NCBI RefSeq assembly: GCF_029223285.1
Contig: NZ_JARHUJ010000004.1
Coordinates: 744,001 to 808,000, forward strand
Direction: 5' to 3'
Source of the DNA: Paraflavitalea sp. CAU 1676
GTDB taxonomy: Bacteria > Bacteroidota > Bacteroidia > Chitinophagales > Chitinophagaceae
DNA: 64,000 nt
In this document: one piece after another, positions 26,391 to 34,999 of the stretch
Layout of the letters: the number at the start of each line of letters is the position of its first letter
Position numbering within the stretch: the first letter of the stretch is position 1
Notes under the pieces: generated by a model
The model's database searches: none
Seen by the model: the letters and a program-made list of their open reading frames with translations, nothing else
Told to the model about the DNA's origin: nothing
Program-made: the position numbers and the translations under genes

Positions 26391-28625
26391 ATGAACATTA
26401 TTAAGAAAAGCCCCTTGAACACACTGGGTTACCACTTTATTCCTGCAGAGTATCTGCCCAAGGGAAAGGATGAATATTACCTGCGTAATCAGCAAAACAT
26501 CAATGGCATCCGGTACCGGCAACTCTCGGCCTACGAGATCGAGGTGCTGGTGCGCAACCGCAATACGTCCGACAACTGGAACCATATCCTCGTGTCCGAT
26601 GCCTTCAATCCCGAACTGGTGCAGAACTGTAAGTTCTTCGGCCTCGTACGCATCGGCAAACTCGAGCCCTATTATCTCGAGTTCCACAACCTGCGCCGGC
26701 CTGTGGGCTTGTACAACAGCACGATCATCAGTTGCGATTTTGGCGACAATGTAGTGGTCGACAATGTAAATTTCATCTCACACTACATTACTGGCAGCGA
26801 AGTGATACTCGTTAACATCAATGAGATCGATGCTACCGACCACTCCAAATTTGGCAACGGTATACTCAAAGAAGGGGAGGCCGAAAACATCCGCATCTGG
26901 CTCGAAGTGTGTAATGAAAATGCAGGCCGCAGCATCATTCCCTTCGATGGCATGTTGCCCGGCGATGCCTGGCTCTGGACACAGCATCGCGACGACGAAA
27001 TTTTGCAGGATAAACTCAAGCTCTTCACCCAACAGCGTTTCGATACCCGGCGAGGCTATTATGGTACCATCGGTGATCGTACGGTGATCAAGAACTGCCG
27101 CATCGTAAAAGATGTAAAGGTGGGCACCGATGCGTATATCAAAGGCGCCAACAAGATCAAGAATGTCACCATCAATTCATCCGCTGAAGCGCCTACACAG
27201 GTTGGAGAAGGGTGCGAACTGGTGAATGGGATCGTAGATTACGGTTGTCGCCTGTTCTACGGCGTGAAGGCCGTACGTTTTTTCCTCGCCTCCCATTCGC
27301 AACTGAAATACGGCGCCCGCCTGATCAACTCTTATCTCGGCGATAATTCAACGATATCGTGCTGCGAGGTGCTCAATTCGCTGATCTTCCCCGCCCACGA
27401 ACAACACCACAACAACTCTTTCCTCTGTGCCGCGCTGGTACAGGGACAAAGCAATATGGCTGCCGGCGCCACCATTGGCTCCAACCACAACAGCCGTAGT
27501 CCGGATGGAGAACTCGTTGCCGGCCGTGGCTTCTGGCCGGGCCTGTGTGTAAGTATTAAGCACAACTCCCGCTTCGCCACCTTTACCATCCTGGCCAAGG
27601 GCGATTTTCCGGTCGAACTCGATATACCCATACCATTCAGCCTGGTGAGCAATGATGTTACCAATAACAGGTTGGTTGTAATGCCGGCCTATTGGTTCCT
27701 CTACAACATGTATGCACTGGCACGCAACTCGTGGAAGTATGTAGACCGCGACAAGCGCATCAACAAAACCCAGCACATAGAATTCAGCTTCCTGGCGCCC
27801 GATTCGGTCAACGAGATCGTCAAGTCGCTGGAGTTATTGCAGCTATACACCGGTAAGGCCTGGTTGCGTCGGGAAGGCAATCACAAGAAACTGACGCAGG
27901 AAGACGTCATCGCCATCGGCAAAAAACTGCTCGACAACAACGATCCGATATTGAAGGAGCTCGAGATACTGGCAGAAGGTTTTGAGAACAGTAGCCGACC
28001 CGTTGTATTGGTAAAAGTACCGGCGGCTTACCGCATCTTCAAGGAACTGGTTAACTACTACGCCGTACAACAAATACTCGAATACAGCAAGCAGCAAGGA
28101 TTGAAGACCTGGGAGCAGGTACAGGAAGCGTTGCCCGCTAAGGCGGTTATTACACCCTGGATCAATGCGGGCGGACAGCTCATACAGCGGGCATCGCTCG
28201 ACAAACTCATCAAACAGGTGCATGGCGGCCGCGTAAGGAGCTGGAATGACATCCATGCGTTCTATACAGAACAGTCTGACAACTATCTGGAGGAAAAACT
28301 ACACCATGCAGCCGCGGCTGTGAAAGCTGTGCTGGGCATCAACCTGAAAAAAGCCACGCCAGCAACGATCAGGCAAATGCTGCAGCAAAGCGTGCAAACC
28401 AAAGAATGGATGGTAGAAGGAATCTATGAATCGAGGGCCAAAGATTACCGCAACCCGTTCCGCCAGATGGTCTATGAAACCAAAGAAGCGATGAACAAGG
28501 TGATCGGTAAACTGGAAGACAATTCCTTCATAAAACAGGAAAAGGCCGCACTGGAAACTTATAAGAAAACGATACAGCAGTTAGCCCGCAAATGGCAACT
28601 GACCAAAGAAAAAGAACCGGCATAA
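26391..28625 (+). CDS. DUF4954 family protein with left-handed beta-helix-like repeats
   Basis: 744 residues, no signal peptide, probably cytoplasmic. Residues ~100-400 show hexapeptide-like left-handed beta-helix character (VGLYNSTIISCDFGDNVVV, VIKNCRIVKDVKVGTDAYIKG, GEGCELVNGIVDYGCRLFYG, ARLINSYLGDNSTISCCEV, GATIGSNHNSRSPDGEL), the fold of many acyl- and nucleotidyl-transferases. The C-terminal third is helical. The family is common in Bacteroidota and has no established function. Its position 54 bases after glmS suggests a job connected with hexosamine or UDP-GlcNAc metabolism; this is inference from context only. Confidence 0.82.
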   Translation: MNIIKKSPLNTLGYHFIPAEYLPKGKDEYYLRNQQNINGIRYRQLSAYEIEVLVRNRNTSDNWNHILVSDAFNPELVQNCKFFGLVRIGKLEPYYLEFHNLRRPVGLYNSTIISCDFGDNVVVDNVNFISHYITGSEVILVNINEIDATDHSKFGNGILKEGEAENIRIWLEVCNENAGRSIIPFDGMLPGDAWLWTQHRDDEILQDKLKLFTQQRFDTRRGYYGTIGDRTVIKNCRIVKDVKVGTDAYIKGANKIKNVTINSSAEAPTQVGEGCELVNGIVDYGCRLFYGVKAVRFFLASHSQLKYGARLINSYLGDNSTISCCEVLNSLIFPAHEQHHNNSFLCAALVQGQSNMAAGATIGSNHNSRSPDGELVAGRGFWPGLCVSIKHNSRFATFTILAKGDFPVELDIPIPFSLVSNDVTNNRLVVMPAYWFLYNMYALARNSWKYVDRDKRINKTQHIEFSFLAPDSVNEIVKSLELLQLYTGKAWLRREGNHKKLTQEDVIAIGKKLLDNNDPILKELEILAEGFENSSRPVVLVKVPAAYRIFKELVNYYAVQQILEYSKQQGLKTWEQVQEALPAKAVITPWINAGGQLIQRASLDKLIKQVHGGRVRSWNDIHAFYTEQSDNYLEEKLHHAAAAVKAVLGINLKKATPATIRQMLQQSVQTKEWMVEGIYESRAKDYRNPFRQMVYETKEAMNKVIGKLEDNSFIKQEKAALETYKKTIQQLARKWQLTKEKEPA

Positions 28626-28644
28626 AGCCGGAAGTCACCAGCGG

Positions 28645-29871
28645 TTATTCAAATGAGGCCGCCAGTTCGTCTATCTTCTCTTCTACACCATAAAAGCTCG
28701 CTAGTTTGCGGATCACGCCTTCCACCAGGGCATCGGGGCATGAAGCGCCGCTCGTGATCAATACGCGCAAAGGAGATTGGTCTGGTAAAAAGGACGAAGT
28801 CAGCACTTCCTGCTTTGAGTGATAGTTGTAATGCAGCACATCTGTACGCGAAAGCAGCTTCTCTTCTGAGTTGATAAAGTACGTAGGCAATTTTTCTTCG
28901 CACAGCTCCACCAGGTGCGTCGTATTCGAAGAATTGTAGCCGCCCACAACAATAGCCAGGTCGGCTGGCGTTTGCAGCATATGGGTGATGGCCGTTTGAT
29001 TGTCGTTGGTGGCGTAACACAACGTGTCGCGCGTATCGGCAAAGCGTTCGCCGATCGTAGCATCCGTGAGGGCATAATGCTGCCGCATGGTTTGTTTGAG
29101 GTAATCGGCAATGGCTTGCGTATCGGTAGCTAGCTGCGTCGTTTGGTTCACCACCCCGATCCTTTGCAGGTGTTTGGTAACATCAAATCCTTCGGAATAA
29201 CGGCCGGCAAAGCTCGAGTAGAAGCTATCGGGATCCTGTTCACCGGTAATGTATTGAGCCAGCAGTTCCGTGTCATTCATATCATTCACGATCACAGAGG
29301 GAGCGTTTTCCGCGGCATGTGAAAACGTGGCGCGCGTTTCTTCGTGTTTGGGCTTACCATGGATCACAATGGTATAGCCTTTCTTCGCGATCTGCTCACT
29401 CCGGTTCCATACTTTCTCCACAAAGGGGCAGGTGGTATTGTATTTTTCGGTAGGGATGCCAAAACCCTTCAGTTTGGCTTCGATCTCCAGCGTGGTGCCG
29501 AAAGCCGGGATGATGACCACATCCTCGGGCGTCAGCGATTCAAAAGGGATCAGCTGCTGGCCGTAGGTATCCTGTAAAAACTGTACACCTCTTTGTTGCA
29601 GGTCGGCATTGACCTGTGGGTTGTGGATCATCTCACTCAGCAAAAAGATGCGCTTGCCGGGATTCTCTTCTATCGTGCGAAAGGAAATTTCAATAGCGTT
29701 CTCTACGCCGTAGCAAAAACCAAAATGGCGGGCCAGGTAGATCTGTAAGGGGCCGAGGTTGAGCAGGGTAGGGGTGAAGTCCTTTTTCATCTTGTCGGCC
29801 GCTTTCCGGGAGGCCTTGACGGCGTTGATCAGCGGACTGCGATATATGATGGGAACATTAAACGATTTCAT
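28645..29871 (-). CDS. ispH: 4-hydroxy-3-methylbut-2-enyl diphosphate reductase
   Basis: Last enzyme of the MEP isoprenoid pathway, reducing HMBPP to IPP and DMAPP with a 4Fe-4S cluster held by three cysteines: C53 in FGFCYGVENAI, the Cys of NTTCPFVEKVWNR and the Cys of SGASCPDALVE. The HGKPKHEE segment supplies the diphosphate-binding His. At 408 residues it is the long form, with an N-terminal extension and an insert around the central domain, rather than the ~315-residue Escherichia coli form. Cytoplasmic. Convergent with the DUF4954 gene (19-base gap) and divergent from the GH13 gene. Confidence 0.94.
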   Translation of the reverse strand: MKSFNVPIIYRSPLINAVKASRKAADKMKKDFTPTLLNLGPLQIYLARHFGFCYGVENAIEISFRTIEENPGKRIFLLSEMIHNPQVNADLQQRGVQFLQDTYGQQLIPFESLTPEDVVIIPAFGTTLEIEAKLKGFGIPTEKYNTTCPFVEKVWNRSEQIAKKGYTIVIHGKPKHEETRATFSHAAENAPSVIVNDMNDTELLAQYITGEQDPDSFYSSFAGRYSEGFDVTKHLQRIGVVNQTTQLATDTQAIADYLKQTMRQHYALTDATIGERFADTRDTLCYATNDNQTAITHMLQTPADLAIVVGGYNSSNTTHLVELCEEKLPTYFINSEEKLLSRTDVLHYNYHSKQEVLTSSFLPDQSPLRVLITSGASCPDALVEGVIRKLASFYGVEEKIDELAASFE

Positions 29872-29876
29872 CGTGA

Positions 29877-29884
29877 CAAAGGTA
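29877..29884 (-). promoter_or_regulatory. -7 promoter box of ispH (TACCTTTG)
   Basis: Exact TAnnTTTG match on the minus strand, five bases before the ispH ATG. Same leaderless geometry as bioA. No -33 element identified. Confidence 0.55.
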
Positions 29885-29957
29885 CAAACTTGCCGGTGAA
29901 TGCCCCATATACGGTCAGATGGGCTATATTCGTATCGTTTCCAATCCTTAATGAACT

Positions 29958-31232
29958 ATGTTGAGACGTTTTACACCGGTAGCCTGGAGCACAGATTCGA
30001 ATATCTATGAAGTCAATATCCGCCAATATACCCCCGAAGGCACCTTTCATGCCTTTGCACAACACCTGCCCCGACTGGCCGATATGGGCGTAGAGATCCT
30101 CTGGTTCATGCCCATCACTCCCATCAGCCTGGAAGGCCGTAAAGGCACCATGGGCAGCTATTATGCCTGCTCCGATTACACAACAACCAATCCCGAGTTT
30201 GGCACCGTAGCTGATTTCAAAAACCTCGTGCAAAAAGCCCATGAGGCCGGCATGAAGGTCATCATCGATTGGGTGGCCAACCATACCGGGCTCGACCATG
30301 TGTGGGCTACCAGCAATCCCGGCTTTTATAAAAAGAACATCGACGGAAAATTCTACGATACCCACGGGTGGGACGATGTGATCGATCTCAACTATTACGA
30401 TCAACCCATGCGGCAGGCGATGATCGATGCCATGGCCTTTTGGGTGCGCGAATGCAATATCGATGGATTCCGTTGCGATATGGCCCACCTGGTGCCGCTC
30501 GATTTCTGGCGGCAGGCCCGGGTGGCGCTGGAGCCCATCAAATCATTGTTCTGGTTGGGCGAAACGGAAGACCTTCCATACCTCGATGTATTCGATATCT
30601 GCTACGCCTGGCGCTGGATGCACCATACGGAAAAGTTTGCGAAGGCGCAGCTTACGCTGGGAAGCCTCGTTGATCTGTTGCAACTGTACCGGCAGGAGTA
30701 TCCGTCCGGCACTTGCCCGCTGTTCTTTACTTCCAACCATGATGAGAACAGTTGGAATGGGACGGAGTATGAAAAGTATGATGGGGCTGCGCGGCCGCTG
30801 GCGGTATTCAACGCCACCTGGTTTGGCATACCGCTTATCTATAGCGGGCAGGAACTGCCCAATCTCAAACGGCTGAAATTCTTCGATAAGGATCCGATCG
30901 AGTGGACAGGCAGGAATCAGCTGCATGAGTTTTACAAAGCCCTTCACGGGCTGCGTAAGCAGCATCCTGCCATCGATACGGCACGTGATACGCAGCCCGA
31001 AAGGATTGCCACCAATGCCGACGACCGGGCGCTGGTATACATCAGGCGGTACGAGCAACGCCAGTTGCTGGTGATACTGAACCTGTCGGCCCAGCCGGTC
31101 TCCTTACAACTCACCGATACGCAGATAAAAGGCGTATTCATCAACATATTCGATCACAAGACTTACTCCATTGCTCCAAGGCAGACCCTCGAACTCAAAG
31201 CCTGGGAATACCTCGTATTGACCGATCAATAA
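29958..31232 (+). CDS. GH13 alpha-amylase family glycoside hydrolase
   Basis: 424 residues, no signal peptide, so it acts in the cytoplasm, probably on maltodextrin or stored glycogen. All four GH13 blocks are present: DWVANH (region I), GFRCDMAH with nucleophile D174 (II), WLGETED with acid/base E202 (III), and TSNHDENS with D262 (IV). A short C-terminal beta domain (ALVYIRRYEQRQLLVILNLS) follows the barrel. The protein is shorter than secreted amylases and lacks starch-binding modules. Precise subfamily and linkage specificity cannot be fixed by eye. Confidence 0.92.
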   Translation: MLRRFTPVAWSTDSNIYEVNIRQYTPEGTFHAFAQHLPRLADMGVEILWFMPITPISLEGRKGTMGSYYACSDYTTTNPEFGTVADFKNLVQKAHEAGMKVIIDWVANHTGLDHVWATSNPGFYKKNIDGKFYDTHGWDDVIDLNYYDQPMRQAMIDAMAFWVRECNIDGFRCDMAHLVPLDFWRQARVALEPIKSLFWLGETEDLPYLDVFDICYAWRWMHHTEKFAKAQLTLGSLVDLLQLYRQEYPSGTCPLFFTSNHDENSWNGTEYEKYDGAARPLAVFNATWFGIPLIYSGQELPNLKRLKFFDKDPIEWTGRNQLHEFYKALHGLRKQHPAIDTARDTQPERIATNADDRALVYIRRYEQRQLLVILNLSAQPVSLQLTDTQIKGVFINIFDHKTYSIAPRQTLELKAWEYLVLTDQ

Positions 31233-31302
31233 CAACAATATCTACCAGCAGTACACCGGACCACAACGGCACCAGTTATGACGGCGTTTGCGTACCGCGC
31301 AT

Positions 31303-31334
31303 AAAAAAGCGGAACTCCTGTGGGGAGTTCCGCT
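31303..31334 (-). terminator. Rho-independent terminator of the DegP-family gene
   Basis: AGCGGAACTCC pairs with GGAGTTCCGCT around a GTGG loop. On the minus strand the stem is followed by six T (plus-strand AAAAAA at 31303-31308). A weaker TTTT on the other side may also stop the convergent GH13 transcript. Confidence 0.88.
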
Positions 31335-31357
31335 GAGCACTTTTATGAAAAGAGAAA

Positions 31358-32857
31358 TTAGTTACCGCTGTTCATGGGGATCACGATGGGGTAAATGCCT
31401 TCGTAACCCTGATACATACCTTCTACTTTCACGTTACCGGTAGCGTTTTCAAGGATCTTCCTGAAATCGTCTACATTTTTCACTTCTTTGCCATCGGCCT
31501 TCAGGATCACATAACCTTCCTGAACGCGTACTTTGGCGAGTGCGCCACGGCCGGTGATAGATTTGATCACCACACCGCCATTCACACCCAGTTCCTTGGC
31601 GTCTTCCTTACTGAGGGTTTCAAATTCGGCGCCCAGCTTGCTGAGCACAGAAGTGCGCACGATATCGGTAGAACCTGTTTCATTACGCAACGTAACGGGC
31701 GTAGTAAATTCTTTACCCTCGCGTTTGTAGGTGATGGATACTTTATCGCCAGGGCGGTAAGTAGCGATCTGGCCCACCATATCGGCGCCGCTTACAACAG
31801 GAACGCCATTGATCTTGGTGATGATATCGCCTTTCTTGATGCCGGCAGCGGCAGCGGCACCTTCCGTGCGGGCATTCAGTACATATACACCTTCGCCTTC
31901 TTTAATACCGTTTTGTTCCTTCACGTCTTCGCTCAGGTTTTCACGGGGATACTCGATACCGAGGTAAGCTCTTTGTACGGTGCCGTGTTTCATGAGGTCG
32001 GCAACGATCTTCTTAACGATGTTGACCGGAATGGTGAAAGAGTAGCCGGCATAAGCACCGGTTGGTGATGCGATGGCCGAGTTGATGCCGATCAGTTTAC
32101 CATCGGTGTTGATGAGCGGACCACCACTGTTGCCGGGATTCACGGCAGCGTCGGTCTGGATGAAAGACTCAACCGGCGTGCGGCTCTGGCGGCTGTTGAT
32201 GTCGAGTGTGCGGCCTTTGGCACTAACGATACCGGCGGTAACGGTAGTTTCCAAAGTGAGTGGATAACCCACAGCCAGTACCCACTGACCAACCTTTACA
32301 TCGTCGGAGTTACCATAGATGAGGAAGGGCAAGCCTTTCGCGTCTACTTTGATCACGGCGAGGTCACTGCTGGGATCGGCAGCTACCAGTTTAGCTTTGA
32401 AAGATCTTTTATTGTTCAGGGTAACGTTGATCTCGTCGGCCCCGTCAATTACGTGGTTGTTGGTCACGATATAACCATCTTCGCTGATGATGGCGCCGGT
32501 ACCGGAAGCCATTTGCGGAATGGAGCGGGAGCGGTCGCCGAAGAAATCATCGAGGTCCATATCGAACAGGTCACCGAACGGACTCCTGCGTGGCAGGTTG
32601 TTGCTGGCAACGCGTGTTGCTTTGGTCTTGATGTGCACGGTGGCGGGGATGGCTGCATTGGCGGCCGGCACAAAATCGGCCGGTGCGTTCGTCAGCCCTT
32701 TAAAGTCGGCGTAATTGGCCGGGATCTTACCGCTGTCGTTGTTGTCATTCTGATAAACGTAGGTGTCGGACTTGCTGTACCGTTGGTAGCCCCACATGGT
32801 ACCAACCGAGGTTGCAGCGCTGAGGATCACTATGCCTGCTATTTGTTTAAAGTTCAT
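31358..32857 (-). CDS. degP: Do/DegP-family periplasmic serine endoprotease
   Basis: 499 residues. An N-terminal hydrophobic segment (IAGIVILSAATSVGTMWGY) acts as signal or anchor. Trypsin-like domain with triad H135 (TNNHVIDGAD), D165 (SSDLAVIKV) and S244 (NPGNSGGPLIN), then two PDZ domains at about 285-375 and 400-490 (YLGIEYPRENL, AGIKKGDIITKINGVPV; GVVIKSITGRGALAKVRVQEGYVIL). HtrA-family proteins degrade or refold damaged periplasmic proteins during envelope stress. The symbol is family-level; degQ would be equally defensible. A -7 box lies about 64 bases upstream. Confidence 0.92.
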   Translation of the reverse strand: MNFKQIAGIVILSAATSVGTMWGYQRYSKSDTYVYQNDNNDSGKIPANYADFKGLTNAPADFVPAANAAIPATVHIKTKATRVASNNLPRRSPFGDLFDMDLDDFFGDRSRSIPQMASGTGAIISEDGYIVTNNHVIDGADEINVTLNNKRSFKAKLVAADPSSDLAVIKVDAKGLPFLIYGNSDDVKVGQWVLAVGYPLTLETTVTAGIVSAKGRTLDINSRQSRTPVESFIQTDAAVNPGNSGGPLINTDGKLIGINSAIASPTGAYAGYSFTIPVNIVKKIVADLMKHGTVQRAYLGIEYPRENLSEDVKEQNGIKEGEGVYVLNARTEGAAAAAGIKKGDIITKINGVPVVSGADMVGQIATYRPGDKVSITYKREGKEFTTPVTLRNETGSTDIVRTSVLSKLGAEFETLSKEDAKELGVNGGVVIKSITGRGALAKVRVQEGYVILKADGKEVKNVDDFRKILENATGNVKVEGMYQGYEGIYPIVIPMNSGN

Positions 32858-32920
32858 ATTCGTTGAAGTTTTTAATTGCTTTTGGTAAAATACGATTTCA
32901 AATTGTGTGCCTGCTCACAA

Positions 32921-32928
32921 CAAAAATA
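32921..32928 (-). promoter_or_regulatory. -7 promoter box candidate of the DegP-family gene (TATTTTTG)
   Basis: Exact TAnnTTTG match on the minus strand, giving a 5' leader of about 55-60 bases before the ATG at 32857. No properly spaced -33 box seen. Confidence 0.4.
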
Positions 32929-33143
32929 ACAGCACGGAATCAATATGGGTCACGACATGGTGGTGGTTTAACAATTAATTTACTAAAGTCTTCGTACTTC
33001 GTCTAACAAATATAACATAAAAACCCGGGAACTCAGACAGTTAGCTTCGTCTATCGGCCCGGAAATCGAAAGATAATCAGGCAGTTTGGAAGGACTGAAA
33101 TGAGTTGCCGGGTGGTAACACACAGGTGATCTGCGGTACCAGA

Positions 33144-34142
33144 CTACAGGCTTACCAGGAATTGCATGGTGTCGATGCCGTCGGCATAGTCGGTTAAGCC
33201 GGGTTGTTGAGCTTTGCCGAAGGGCAGCCATTTTTTTCCAACGATGCACTGGATGTCATTATTTCCCGTCAAAGCGTCGGTGACTGCCAATTCATCCTTG
33301 TAAAATGTGTAATGCAATTGGCTGATGGGGGAGAAGGGCGAAGCAGCTTCGTGCAGGATGATGCTGCCATTGGTCATGTAGTATTGCTTGTTGATGATGA
33401 GGATGGCCAGTTGATAGTCGTAGTTGTTTTTGTATTTGTGGTGGTCGGCCAGGTGTTCGTATTTTTTGAAGGTCTCGAGCAGGGGCACGAAATCGTACTC
33501 CTCCGGAACGTAGAGTTGTGTAACGTTGCGGCAGCCTAGGCCGAAGAACTGGTATACGTCGTCGGCGAGCAGGGCCAGTTGTTCTACGGTTTCATTGCCG
33601 TCGAGAATGGCTACGGAAGTGCGATTGCGGCGAATGATATGGGGGTATTTGGCGAAGTAATAGTCGAAGTAGCGGGCCGAGTTGTTGCTGCCGGTGGCGA
33701 TGTAGGCGTCGCAACCTTTGAGCATGGGTTGCAGGGCGATGAGGTCGCGGGTAGCGGGCTCCCAGGCATGAAGTTGCTCCACGAGGTGCTTGATCAGGGT
33801 TTCATCTTTCGAGGAGGGTTTGATGGTTTGGCGGTGGCCGCTGATGAAAACGGAAAGCAGGTCGTGAAACCCAACGAGGGGGATATTGCCGGCCATCACG
33901 ATACCCACGTTTTTGGGTTGCGGGGTGGATTCCGGAATGCTGTATTGATGGGCCCAGGCGGTTAAGGCGGCTGGGTTGAGATAGGCTTGACCTATGCTGT
34001 TAGCCGAGAGGTCAATAAATTCGGGGGTGAACCATCCATTTTCACGGGAAGTGCGCTCTTTAACTGCTGTCCATTGATTGTCAGAAGATAAAATATATTC
34101 TCCCAGGCGCTTCGCTAAATCTATCCGTTGTTGTAAATTCAT
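33144..34142 (-). CDS. Acyl-CoA reductase (LuxC-like)
   Basis: 332 residues, without signal peptide. The sequence matches the acyl-CoA reductase/LuxC family of the aldehyde dehydrogenase superfamily: VGIVMAGNIPLVGFHDLLSV (nucleotide-binding region), IKPSSKDETL, AYIATGSNNSARYFDYYF, and FFGLGCRNVTQLYVPE carrying the presumed thioester-forming Cys. LuxC reduces activated fatty acids to aldehydes with NADPH; Bacteroidota members are shorter and their substrate is not established. Divergent from a 2x4Fe-4S ferredoxin gene across only 60 bases. Confidence 0.85.
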   Translation of the reverse strand: MNLQQRIDLAKRLGEYILSSDNQWTAVKERTSRENGWFTPEFIDLSANSIGQAYLNPAALTAWAHQYSIPESTPQPKNVGIVMAGNIPLVGFHDLLSVFISGHRQTIKPSSKDETLIKHLVEQLHAWEPATRDLIALQPMLKGCDAYIATGSNNSARYFDYYFAKYPHIIRRNRTSVAILDGNETVEQLALLADDVYQFFGLGCRNVTQLYVPEEYDFVPLLETFKKYEHLADHHKYKNNYDYQLAILIINKQYYMTNGSIILHEAASPFSPISQLHYTFYKDELAVTDALTGNNDIQCIVGKKWLPFGKAQQPGLTDYADGIDTMQFLVSL

Positions 34143-34149
34143 TACAGCG

Positions 34150-34157
34150 TATATTTG
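34150..34157 (+). promoter_or_regulatory. -7 promoter box candidate of the ferredoxin gene (TATATTTG)
   Basis: Exact TAnnTTTG match 45 bases before the ferredoxin ATG, lying within the 60-base divergent region shared with the acyl-CoA reductase gene. Confidence 0.45.
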
Positions 34158-34202
34158 TCGTGCAAAATAACTGTATTCGATCCATTAAAATTCAAGGAAT
34201 AT

Positions 34203-34550
34203 ATGTCTATTAAGATCACGGAAGAGTGTATCAATTGTGGGGCTTGTGAGCCGGAATGTCCCAATAATGCCATCTATGAAGGTGGGGTTGAGTGGGCGAT
34301 CTCCGACGGCACCAATGTAAAAGGCCCTTTCACGCTGATGGATGGCTCGGTGGTGGATGCAGATGAGCGGCTGGCGCCCATTAGTGTTGATATCTATTAT
34401 ATTACGCCCAACAAATGTACGGAGTGCCAGGGCTTTCACGAAGAGCCTCAGTGTGCGGCGGTTTGTCCGGTGGATTGCTGTGTGCCCGATGAAATGTACC
34501 AGGAGACGGTAGAGGAGCTGATGGCGAAGAAAGCGAAGATGCATATTTAA
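34203..34550 (+). CDS. 4Fe-4S dicluster ferredoxin
   Basis: 115 residues from ATG 34203 (MSIKITEECINCGACEPECP). The first cluster motif is C9-x2-C12-x2-C15-x3-C19; the second is built from CTECQGFHEEPQCAAVCPVDCC, where an insert of several residues separates the second and third Cys. That insert and the intervening 40-residue loop are typical of the bacterial type with two clusters. It carries single electrons between redox enzymes in the cytoplasm. Divergent neighbour is the acyl-CoA reductase, a possible electron or functional partner. Upstream in-frame codons from 34155 are not ferredoxin-like. Confidence 0.93.
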   Translation: MSIKITEECINCGACEPECPNNAIYEGGVEWAISDGTNVKGPFTLMDGSVVDADERLAPISVDIYYITPNKCTECQGFHEEPQCAAVCPVDCCVPDEMYQETVEELMAKKAKMHI

Positions 34551-34999
34551 CACAAGTGTGCAAAAGTAGAGCGTCCAAAATTTGGAGCGCATTGCAGGGA
34601 AATCGTAACTTAACAGTATTCAAATAGTGAATGTAGTCTAAGTACTACTTAAAGCAGGCGGGTGATATTTCCCGTTGTAGAATGGTGAAGCGGCAATCGT
34701 CCTTCACCTTTCTGATTTTTAGGGGGTGATCAACTCAAGGTCGCTTGGCAATCTTTTCCTTCCTACACATCTTCATTGATACATCGTTTTCACGGTTACC
34801 ACTTTTTTCAGCACGAAGCCTTCTCACTTATTCGCCAAAACTGCACAGTTATGCCTCAAAACTGCACACTTATGGGTTTGTCCTTGTCCGTTTGAAAGTT
34901 TTAGTCGTACTTCGATTTGAAAGCAACATTGAGCTGCTCCCCTGGCTAAGTGATTGCTACATTACCTTACCTGTTTAACCGACCTAACCTTAACTAACC
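34551..34999. other. Intergenic region at the left edge of the AT-rich accessory segment
   Basis: 449 bases, AT-rich, with no supportable gene. It holds a 21-bp imperfect direct repeat (34836-34877). The 77-codon frame at 34745-34978 has no family-like sequence and a random-looking composition. Confidence 0.5.
34836..34877. repeat. Two tandem copies of a 21-bp repeat
   Basis: Each unit starts CAAAACTGCACA; the copies at 34836-34856 and 34857-34877 match at 18 of 21 positions. The 21-bp spacing equals two DNA turns. It could be an operator pair or a decayed short tandem repeat. Confidence 0.6.

Noticed and set aside
34745-34978. 77-codon plus-strand frame
   Set aside because: Random-looking hydrophobic sequence in AT-rich intergenic DNA that runs through the 21-bp repeat; no ribosome site and no family resemblance.
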